A DNA stretch of 64,000 nt from Epiperipatus broadwayi (lineage: Eukaryota > Onychophora > Udeonychophora > Euonychophora > Peripatidae): NCBI GenBank assembly GCA_028023455.1, contig JAQFVV010012671.1:872001-936000 (forward strand). The letters are read 5' to 3'. Shown piece after piece: positions 34,380 through 46,200 of the stretch. The notes below the pieces were generated by a model, which saw nothing but the letters and a program-made list of their open reading frames with translations, ran no database searches and had not been told where the DNA came from. The first letter of the stretch is position 1, and every line of letters begins with the position of its first letter. Both the position numbers and the translations under genes were made by a program.

Positions 34380-36490
34380 TACATGTTTTCCATAATGCAG
34401 TTTGAATAGGAGCAAAAACAGTGAATTCATTAACCCAACTATGATGGTTGGTATTAATATAAAATCTGAACAGACACATCAGCTCACACATCACATGTTC
34501 ACATGAGTTTGACTAGTGATTATAAGTAGATATAACATGTTTAATTTCTTTGTTTTTGATTTACCATTTGGTGGATACAAAGGGTGTGCCAAGATCTGAA
34601 ATAATCATTCCTGGTTTTCCTACAATATCAAAGTGTTGGGTTTCTAAGACATAGATAGTGTTTCAGGTATTAATTAGTCTGCAATATTGAATAAAAAATG
34701 TATCCATTTTACAAAAATCATACCCCACTACAAGATATTTCATTCTTCTGAATTTGGCAATAAAAATCAACTGCTAGAATTTCATTTGGCTTTTCTGGAA
34801 TTATAGGGCTTAACAGTCCTGCATATGGTTTATAAAATGGCTTAGTTCCTCTCAAATATGTCATATCTATTGACCATGGACAAAACATTATTGTACAGTT
34901 TTGGCCAGTAAAATCAATTGTTCAACGATGTCATTATTTTTTCTGCATGGTAGTGTCCATATAATTCTCATATATATCTTAGCAATCAGCTACAAGTAGC
35001 CTATGGTATTAATATTAGCAATTTATTTATTTTGGTACACCTATAATACTGTAGCACTCTCATTTTTTCATATTAATTTATATTTGTCCACATGGGATTA
35101 GTTTTACAAGTTGACTCAACATCCTTTTTTCAATGAATGAAAATATCTCCCTGCAATGTGGATCCTCTATCTGGCTGTCTACTAATTGATCTAGGTTTAT
35201 TTCCATCAGCTTATTGGTAATGAGTCTTAACAGTGTGATGTATATACATCATCAGTTTGCAGTGCTGATAATCCTCATAAACAGAATTGTGACTGAATGT
35301 ATCAGTGACATTTTCAAAAGCCTTGCAATACCTAATGGTATTATTGAATTCCTAAAGTAACAAGTTTCACCTTACCAAATGACCTTTGGTCAAGAAACTG
35401 TGATTCAGGAATTCAAGGCTTTTTTAATTGGCAATTGTAATAACTTCATATCCAAGTAAAAACTGATGAAACTTTCACTTTCTGTCATGGTGCAGATTAT
35501 TTCTGGGTCTTTCAATGATCATTTCATAAAATAGAAAACTCGCAGTTGATTTTTCTCCTGAATCTGGAACAGTGTAGCTCCCAATCCATAGCTGCTACTA
35601 TCAGTCTGTATACAAAAGAGTTTTCTAAAGTCATGATAGACAAGCATTACCCATTCTAAAAACCTATCTTTGATTGTTTTAAAATCATTATGTTGAGATA
35701 CCCATTTCCAAGTCACATCTTTTCTTAAAATTGCAACAAAGATTTCATATCAACAGCAAGGTTTTTTTAAACTCTGTTATAAAAAAGATGTAATTTGTTT
35801 TCTGGTCTTAGGCATTGGTAACTCTTGGATGTCCTAAATGTTTTCATGGAGGGGTTTAATATCATGGATACTGATTTTGCAACCTAAAAATTTAAATTTG
35901 TCAGTTATTAGGATGTTCTTATTTAAACTGATTTTAATTCCTTTTACTTTATACTTCCTAAAAATAGCTCAAAATGCTGTATGTGCTCAAGCATGTCAAT
36001 TGATAATTCCATATCATTAACATATATGGTCACTATTCACTTTAGTATCATTTGACAAAATTTTATCTAAGCATTGTAGCAACTCTGCACCACTATTCTT
36101 TAAATGCAAAGGGCAGCCCATTGAAATGATAGGAGTACTCATTATATCTGAAAGTTATATATTGGCAATTTTCTGGATGCAATTTTATCTATAGTAATTA
36201 GCAATCAAATCAAATGTGATAAAAAATCCTTTTCTTTAAATCTTATCAATAATTCAGAGGCAGAAGGAATATTGTGATTTGGCACTGAAAATCAATTTAA
36301 TTGGACATTATTTCTTTTTTCGTTATGCAACAATGTGCCAAGAGATGGATAACTAGATCTTCTAGCAAACCATATACATATAAAGCTAATGCATATGTAA
36401 ATAATATGCTCTTTATAATATTCCAATTTTTAGTGTGTCCAGATGGACTTCAACATTCTCTGCCAACACAAAATGTATTCTGGTATTAAA
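34380..36490 (-). pseudogene. Ty3/gypsy-type pol remnant (RT, RNase H, integrase)
   Basis: Read on the minus strand from 36490 down. A reverse transcriptase end includes FKFLGCKIS and PLHENI near 35880 (FLGHxVS...P.KI), followed by PKTRKQITSFL. RNase H start is DFRKLFCIQTDSSSYGLGA (35519-35716), with the catalytic Asp of QTDAS. Integrase follows with EILAVDFY (first Asp) near 34800, IISDLGTPFVSTKW (second Asp) near 34580, and SCEHVMCEL (Glu) near 34500. All three D, D, E positions survive although stops interrupt. LTRs are not identified. It is a different lineage from the 5025-10475 elements, which lack this region. Confidence 0.8.
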
Positions 36491-36928
36491 TTTACAGACA
36501 CAGATTTTTCGTATGGTATCAAATGTTTTTTAAACAAAAACAGCTTAATTAATTCTCCTCACTTGAAATGTTATCAATGCCTGTTTTTTGAAAACACGGG
36601 AAAGAAATCAGGTAATTAATCATAATTGGAAACAAAAAAGAAAACAAAAAAAGTAAGAAAAATTTTACTCTTTTTAGTATCACCAATTCACTTTGGAACT
36701 CTGATTTTATATAAATAAAAAATTCTATTGTAAAATTAATAATTTTTATTAACCGTTTTATTTCCTTTTTTCTTTTCAAAAATTAATTTTGTAATTAGTT
36801 AACAATTTTTTTTTTCTTTTATTTTATGCACAAAAATATTGAAATGTGAAGAAACTCACAAACCTACTACTTGAATAAAACTTAACCCGTTATCTGCTGG
36901 GATTTTAGAATTAAAAAATGCCATATAT
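36491..36928. other. AT-rich DNA
   Basis: Contains a Lys/Phe-rich minus-strand frame (36549-36779) with no domain. Probably the decayed 5' part of the gypsy remnant or intergenic DNA downstream of the prominin-like gene. Confidence 0.5.
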
Positions 36929-37083
36929 AATTTATTGTATTAAAAATATATATACCAATATTTCAGCCAGGTTACAGTCAAATGAATAATAAATATTAGG
37001 AAAGTAATTACATTTATTACTCAGTTGATGACTAGTGTGACTTTGTTGAAATATTGGTATATATATTTTTAATACAGTAAATT
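36929..37083. repeat. Short inverted-repeat element (MITE-like, 155 bp)
   Basis: 36929-36965 (aatttattgtattaaaaata to tatttca) pairs almost perfectly with 37047-37083. It lies about 100 bases beyond the stop codon of the prominin-like gene, so it is probably in its 3' UTR and could form a hairpin in the mRNA. Confidence 0.75.
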
Positions 37084-37181
37084 GTACATGGAGGTATCGG
37101 GATAACATTTCATTTGCACATACAATATCTCAATGCAACAACTAATTATTTTAATTCAATGGCTGAAAGATGGAACACTTT

Positions 37182-37213
37182 TTAATGTAAGCTGTCAATG
37201 TTAGTGAGGACAT
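37182..37213 (-). CDS. Terminal exon with stop (prominin-like)
   Basis: After a strong acceptor (ttgtttatttcag) the frame continues DVLTNIDSLH and stops at TAA, 37182-37184. The 3' UTR follows; no perfect AATAAA is seen close by, though ATTAAA-like words are present. Confidence 0.6.
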
Positions 37214-40200
37214 CTGAAATAAACAAGCAGAAAATACAATATTAAATAATAACACATTTATTTTAACAAAATATTGCATATATTAATAATTAGAAACATA
37301 AAAACGATTAAGACAAAATTCAAACACTTAATACCAAATTAATAATGCAGTCACAGACCACCCAATAAAGCATTGATAGCAAATAGTTCATGATCCATAG
37401 ATTGGAAGTAACTAATAGAAAGGATTCATTAAAGTTTATAATGTAGCTCTAAACTTGAGATATTAGAAAAAATTATTAAGAAGCAGCAAAATAATGGAAA
37501 ACTACTATTGATAGTAAATATACAGCTGATTCATTATTCAAGAGATTGTGTGGTACCAAAGTTAATGATTCCACTCAATTGATTAAACTGAGATTTTTAT
37601 TAGCAGAAAGTAGTTGTAGTAACTTCCACCATACTCTAAATAATAAATTTACGATGTACTAGCAATGATGGTCAGTCAATCACTGTACTTATTAACTAAA
37701 ATAAATGGCTATTAATTTAGTATTAAAATTATGTTAATCAAATACACAATTTACTTCATTCCTAAGATTTACTATTTTTCAGAATAATTAAGTATGTGCA
37801 TATGCATGCAAAATATTTTACATTTGTTATATGTTATTTAATTAATAATTTCTCTCACACAATGACTTTTTAGCATTTAACATGAGCAAAAATCTTATTA
37901 AATATCTGGGCATAACTTATATGGCATATGTGCTTTGTATTTTCACTTATCAGACTAAGAAAGGAAATGCTTGGGAAAATCTAAAGAACATGCTACACAC
38001 ATACACTCTCAGACTTACAAAACATAACAACATACCTGTTTTATGAATTTTTGGGGATAAGTCTGCATTTAAAGTTTCCAAAGTAGTAGAGCTTATAATT
38101 TTCTGATCTGCAGGACTCTTTTCTTTAATGGGAACTTCATCAGATGTTTTTCTAATTGATATATAAATTAATTAATAAATGATACTATTTCTCTCTTTTC
38201 TGGATTGTAATATTATTTAAATGTTATGTACATTTAACAAAAAAGTAGAATTTTATATAACTTAAATTTTAATTTTAACATTACTCATGCTGAGCATACT
38301 TTCAGCACGAATATGCCATATTCATAGCAACCTAAATTTATTTAGTGTTTAGCACATTTATATTCTTACAGTCATTACTTTAATATTTAAATATATTCTG
38401 TTTTATTCAAATTTATTGAAATAATCCATTTTTTAAAAAAAGGTATCATGTCCCTTTTTTATTTATAGCATTGCGATGCCCTGAAATTATGCAGGGCTCT
38501 TTGATCTTACCTGTCCTCTTTTTCTATACATGCAATTCCAGCTAACAATTACTATAATAAACATAAATATTATTGTGCTATAATTAAAAAAACACCAGTA
38601 AAGGTTGAAAAGATTAAAAATAAATCAAATAGCAGTCATCAATTTTTCATGATGAAACCTAATATTAAATAAGAAGTATTAGAATTTAAATACAATTTAT
38701 TACTTTGCAATAATATTGATGAAAGATGGTTGTTTTATATCTGATTTTCAAGTGTCAAACTTACTCCACCCACAACTTTGACACCATCGACTGTAAATAA
38801 AGACATTAATAATAATCACTAATCACTTATTAAATTAGAGATTGTCTTTAGCCCAGATATAAAATGTATATCTTAGTTAAAAATTAATATATCTGATTTT
38901 TTTATTAAACACACACACAGAGTTATTAATATTTCTCTTTCCCATATGTAATATACCACTCATTCTTTTGAAATTGTATGAATAAAGATACAATAAAAAA
39001 AGACTCCCAAAATGCATTTTGTGCATTCATCAATTGGCCTAGATCAGCATCTTTTTATTATCAATAGTAAAGTATTATATTTTGATTTACAGGTATCAAA
39101 CTTACTCTATCCACAATTTTGAAACCATCCATTCTAAATAAATACAGTAATGATTATCACTAATCATTTATTAAACTAAAAATTGCCTCTAGACCACATA
39201 AATACTGTACATATAATAAAAATATGTGTGAGTTGGTGACCTGAGTCAACTGACGAGGTGTTAATTCAGAACAAAATGCATCTTGGAGGTCATTTATCTT
39301 TTATTTTATCTTTATTCATATAATTTCAAAATTTGTGTGATGGTATGGAGGTTATTTAATATATTTATAAAAGATTTTACTTGTGAGAAAGAGAAATGTG
39401 AATAACTTCATGTGTGTGGGGGATTAATAAAATATATTAATTTTTAACTAAGGAATAAAGGTTATATCTGAGCTAGAGACAATCTCTAACTTCATAATGA
39501 TTATTAAGAATCATTAATGTATTTATCTAAAATGGATGGTGACAAAGTTGTGGGTAGAGTTAAGTTTGATACTTATAAATCAAAATATAACACATTATTA
39601 TTGATAAATACTGACTTATAATAAAAATATATATGAGAGATAGTGACCTGTACCAACTAATGAATACTGCTCAGCATGAAATGTATCCTGCGAGACCATT
39701 TTTCTTTTATTATATCTTAATTCATATGATTTCAAAATAAGGTGTGGTGAATCTTTATAACACTTATTGTTGTTTTATTGTCATATTACTTTTTAATGCA
39801 CAGAGGCTTAAAAAATAATACAGCTTATCATAGTTCATGAATTCAAATTCAAAAAGATATGGGTATTTGACAATGATTTAATAAGAGGTCCTTTTTCTAA
39901 ATCAACCCATTTCATTGGTAACTATTTTATATTTATATTTTTGTTTTTTTGAATAACTAATTTTTATAAAATGCTATAAAAAACAACACAGTACCCAATG
40001 AGTAATAACAGCAGCCATATTGTACGTACATCTCAGTCTGAAGTTAGTTTTAGTGACTAAAACGAATCATTCAATAACAGCCTATAATAATCAGGAAATA
40101 GTAATAAATAGTTTTTCCTTATTATGTTTCAGAAATATATTGCATTATAATAAAAAAAATAAATCACGATTTCATTACCAATATATATACTGCATGTGCT

Positions 40201-43200
40201 TTTTATTATAAGTCTTAAGTATATAAACAGTGCAAAGTAAAAATCTATGGTCTTCTTAGCTTTGTATACAATTCAATGAAATATAGCCATTTTTGGCCAA
40301 AATCATCCATAACAGATCTTAGCTATTGGCAATTTATATTTGCTGTAAATTCCTAAGAAAAATTATTTATTTTTCAAGAATACTTTTTATTCTCCATATT
40401 GTTTTAGTCCTTATTTATCTAATATTTTCCCTTCATCCCTTCTCAAAAAAAACATATCAATTTTTTTTCCACAATTTTTTCCTCTCTTATAAAATTTGCT
40501 GCATTTCAATTTCTGATCTGGACTTTTTAAAAATATTTTCTCCAATTTTTAATATGATTTTCTCTAAAAATCTCATTTTCACTTTAAACAATGATCTAAT
40601 TTTCAAATATTATTATGTTTCACTTTTGAATAAAATAAATATTTGTAATATCAGAAAAAAGACCCTGTTCTGTTGTTAAATGTATAAGCATTTATTACAT
40701 CATTAATATTCTATTAGTATTTTTTTAAATACATTTTTAAGTTCCATAATATTTTTTCTCTCTTATCACATTTTTTATCATTTTTATTCTCTAATATATT
40801 GCACATGGTATGTTCATTTTGTTTTCTATATACATTTGTATATATTAATATCTGTCTTAAGTAATATATCTAACATCTTTTTCAAATAATTAAAGCAAAA
40901 AATATTACAATTATATTTCCATTCATAAATTTTAATCTTAACAACCATTTAAAAATTTTCTCTTTGTATTTCTTGTCTGCATGTTTTGGCGCAGTTGGTA
41001 GAGCATCCGACTTGGGAGCGGAAAGTCCCAATATCGATTTTGGTGCTTGAACTTCTTATAAACTCTTGAGCAATAAAGCCATATGATTTTTTTAAATACA
41101 AAATGATGGCATCTATTTTCATATTCTACTTTGTGGAAGCATTAAGTAATCAAAAAAAAAAAAAAACTGATTCTGAAAGTATTTATTTTTAAACTTAATT
41201 TTACATCTAGAGTTCTTGCCTACAAGTGCTTTTTATGTAAATCTGAAAATAAATGTAAATATCACATCTTAAAAAGATGATATAAATTGCATTTCTAATG
41301 GTGATTTGTAAAGAAGTTAAGTCAAGCATTCCATGCATTTAATATGCTGGAATCAGAATATGCTTTGTACTTTCATTTATTCTATTTAACTACAATTTTT
41401 TTTTACTGAATTTATTATAATTAGAATTTCTAAGTTTTTTACAATATACATTAGAAGCTATAATTGATTTTATCCTATTATCTATATTCTATAACCTTCT
41501 TCTGTAAGTGCAAGTTATTAGTAAACACCAAAAGGTAGTACCAACCAAATTCTCAGATTACTTTCTGAACACTGGCTTTCATCAGTGAAGAACACCTCTT
41601 TTATGCTATTTAACAATGCTGAAAAGTTCAAACATTCTATTTATGTAGTTATATAAATCTTCTACTAAGTCAGCAATTATATTCTTTAACAATTTTAATT
41701 ATATACTAATTGTAGATATGTTTGATTGAATTTTTAGATAATATAAAAGAAACACCAGTTTCCGAATATGTATATTTAGTCCAATACATTTCACATATAA
41801 AGATCAATAACAGAAAGTAGACTGAAGATTAGATAGTCCTACTATCTGATATTCATTAATTACTTATTCTTACGATATTTCTTTTAAAGAAAATGTTGAA
41901 TGTAATCTGGGAGAATGATGTAATACTGTTTTTACAATATATTATAATTTTGTTTAGTTTCATTATAATGGGATGAAATGAGGGATAAACCTGGGGTGAT
42001 GGAAAATCATTATTGACCCCAGCTTAAATAAATATTTCAAATAAAATTAATTTAAATAATGAGATAAAATATTAAAGTAATAAAGTATTAAAAATATATA
42101 AGTATGAGAGATTATAAAACCATGAGATCATAAGATCTCGGTGAGATCATCCCAGTTAACTTCTTAGAGCAAATAAAATCAACTATATATCAATCAGAAT
42201 TAAAAATAAGTAAAAAGCATCCATCATTAGAAATGATTAACAATCAAATAAATCAAATCAACAGTCAATCTTGTGAGTGGATTTGAAATGGGTATGCTGT
42301 ACACCAGGTCATTTATTTACCCATTGTCAGCTTGAGGCAATTTATTTAAACCTTAATTTGGATGCACTAAGTGCTAATCCACTGAATACAAACAAAGAAA
42401 TAATAATGCTGGGATATTAAAACATGCTGATCATCATCAATGATCTGGCCACTTAGTACCTTTAATGTATTGGCCAACTATAAACTTAAATTCTAATAAG
42501 ACTAAACTAAAATAAAATGTAGTACATGGACTTTAAAGAATATACTCTTAGTGCCAACCAAGATATCTGGATGCCCCTAAGCACTAATATATCCCCTTTA
42601 TATCAGTCCATTATACTTGAATCTAGCTCAGAGAACACAAGCTTTATAACTGTATTATGACCAAAAGATGATGAAAATACATAATATAATCTAAAAACCA
42701 TTTAGAGTTAAGTCACTGGAATAATTTTAACAATTAAATACAAGTTTATCAATAACAATAACAAAAGGAAATGACGTTAAGGTCTCTAGAATAAGGCCAT
42801 ACATATATAATTTTTCTGATTTTGATTATCATACAATAAAAACTATCACATTGTGATTTACATTATTAATACAAAATTCAAGTTATTACATTGATTTACA
42901 ATACCTCTTAATGGGTTTACATAAAATGCATATACATTGTACCTATATTGATATAGGCACATATAATTTTTATCTAAAATTATTATTAAAGTAATCGTTC
43001 ATAAAAGAAAAACATAGAATTAAACATTGAAGAGTTTATTACAGTTTGTTTTAGGAAAGGATAAAAATCAAATGTACCTATATTGATATAGGCACATATA
43101 ATTTTTATTTAAAATTATTATTAAAGTAATCGTTCATAAAAGAAAAACATAGAATTAAACGTTGAAGAGTTTATTACAGTTTGTTTTAGGAAAGGATAAA

Positions 43201-46200
43201 AATCAAATAGATTTATTAGTATTCGTAAAAATATAATTTAAAAGGTTAAAACATGCAAATCTCTTTTCATTCAATTTTAATTAAAGAAAAATAATGTTAA
43301 AACTAAAAAGTAAATTGTATTAAAATATATGTGCGTATATATTTGAGATTTGTAAATAAATAAAATGTATGTGAAATAAAAAAAGATTATCATTAAAAAC
43401 ACGGCAATGGCTATTAATAAAATAAAACAACATCTCTGCATGGCTATTACTAATTAAGCAATCTTCCAAAACACGTTTATCAAAGGATTAATTGATAAGG
43501 AATTTGACAACAGATCTTTGCCGGAGATATCAGAAAGACAACAAGGCGCAGGTATAAATAGACCTATTTTATCGGACAGTAATTCCATTCCACAAATTAA
43601 TTGAGTTGAGACAATCAGTTCATAAAGTTATTGAGAGAGTGCAGTTCGGAAATTAATTGAGTCAGTTAAGAAACAAAATGCAGTGCTGAGAAAATTTTGG
43701 AATGCACGTTCACCTCCAGCCCAGATGTCCGAGAAAACAGCAGATCTGCCCGTGAAATAATGTCAGCTTAACATCGTAGAAAATCTCCGTCCGTATCTAA
43801 TTGTCTACGATAGTAATAATCGTGAAAATCAGGAAACTCAGCAAGGAAACGTCCCAGCCGGCTGGAAGCATTCATACTGGAACCATTCATACTGGAAGAA
43901 ACAACAAACAAGAAAACAAAGTGTTAAATCTACGTTCAAAATCCTAGGTAAAACATTTGCTTATTTTCGTTTATACTGTAATAGCCATTGCATTTCATTA
44001 ATTCGTGCGAATCCTCCAAGAGTCTAATTATATGAACTTGATATCATACATAAATGAACTATTGATGTGTGTGATTAAATTTCAAATGCTATGTAGTCCT
44101 TTATTATCATTATTATGTGTGTGCATGAGTTAATATGTGCGTGATCATTATATCAATATTTATTAGTTAAATTAGAGTGTTCTGTTATTGAATCTATAGG
44201 AATATTTAGACTATTTAGAAATGTTAATTAAAAATATGCATGTGCTTTATTAGAATTATAAAATGTTTAAATTTAGAAAATAAATGTTAGTTAATAAATT
44301 ATCTTTAAAATTAAACTTTATTTGTCGGTCAATTCTTTTTAACAAATTCTTTTATTAATTCTTTTAATCACTAATTAAGCATAATCTATTAGTGATTACA
44401 AACAGCTGAGCTAGTCGTGGATTTAGGCATTGGGTTAGTGGCCACTATTCAAAGTGCGTTGTCTATTCTTTTAGAATAAGCAGCTGGCGCCCGTGTTTAT
44501 ACACAAACAAAAAAAAAAGTGCTTTGAACTTGGTGTTGAACTCAACAGTCGAGAAGAAGTTATGTCCTGGAAATGTAACGTTAGTTATATACTTTATAGC
44601 TATCGTTTGGGCATACATACTCTCCGAGTATGTTCTTCTCTGCCTAAGAGGCCGGTGTTTCGATTTCACGGTGATTCGAACACGGTTCAATATATAGTGA
44701 CACAGATGTGCATTTTATAATATACAATGAATATATTTCAATGACATTTAATAAAATTTTAAAAATAATTAAATTTTACATATATTTTTACTTGACTCTC
44801 ATTGATATATATATACACAGAGAGACATGTCACAAAATAATTTCTGAACATCTTTGACTTCCATAAAATAAAAATACATAATTAAAATTTTTTAAATTAT
44901 ATTTTAATAATACAAATATGCTATGCTAAATTTATTTAAACATGTATATATATAAACACAGATTTGCATTTTATTAATTTATTAACAGAACATATTTAAA
45001 TTTTTCAAAATAATAAAATTATTAATTTTTATACCACATAATTAACATATATATTTGTATACATAAAAATGTATGTACACACTGGTATTTATATCATATA
45101 TTTCATTTTATCAAAATAAAAATTTTAAAAATTATTTCTGCAGTCAATTCTTTGCTGAATATACATAATCTTCACATATACAGGTATATATAAAAAAAAC
45201 AGAAAAAGTCATAAATTTTTTGATAGGTAATTTTGTTGATTGATTATCAACATCTTTAAATTTTAAATGCCTTTTTTTCTTAAAATAAGATCGTTAATGA
45301 ATCCATCATTTCATTCAAGCAAAATTGTATTTACTTGCTTTCTTTTAAATATATAAAATCATCTATGAAGTAACTCATTTGTTTTTATTTGTAATCCAAG
45401 CCAAACTATTACTTGATCTTTATGTTTTATTTTTAAATATCATTTTTAGGGAATTACTAAAACAATTTTTTTAATATATATATAATCATCTATGAATTGA
45501 TCTTTTCTTTTAGATATTTGACTCAAGTAAATTATTTACTTGTTTTATTTTAAGTTATAGGTTAAAATGTCATTTTAAGAAATTATTAAAAAAATAACTC
45601 TCTATATAAATACACTTATCTGTGCTTCTGTGCATACATAGATAAATAGACAGATGTCTAACTAATCCTTCAGCAACTGATGGGATTCACTTGGTGTGAC
45701 TAGTTTATAGTCCTCATCAAGGTAGGTATAGTTAAGGTAAGTTGGGCTGCAGTGATCTCCCTTCTGACTAGGATTGTTCCAGGCAAGCAGCTGTCTTGTT
45801 CACATTTGTAGCTATAAAACACCTGAAGTTAACTCTTTTCTTCATGTGAGTTCAAACCTCATCATCATGAACTATAGAGCAGCTGCTGGACTTTGCCTTC
45901 CTTTATATCTTTATGGCAGCTCTGTATAACTCTCCAATATTAACTCTGCTAGCCAACTGCTTCTTAAAATATTATGAGCCAAACTCTTACAAAAAGAAAC
46001 TACCAGCCAATTATTCTAATCTTTTTATTAACTCCTTTTATAGTAGACTGGAGTGACAATAATACATTTAATTAAAAAGTGTTTTATTTATCTTTTCAAA
46101 AAAATCACTAATCCCTTCAAAAGCAATTTTGAAAGTTTATCATTATCAGAATATCTTAAAACAATGATCTCCAAAATAGATAATAGAATTTTGTTCAAAA

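Noticed and set aside
40326-40679. 117-codon plus-strand ORF
   Set aside because: Low-complexity Phe/Ile/Leu translation of a pyrimidine-rich stretch inside an intron of the minus-strand gene; no domain.
40981-41055. Functional tRNA gene
   Set aside because: The A box is very good but the B box is degenerate and the acceptor and T arms do not pair; the downstream tail marks it as a SINE.
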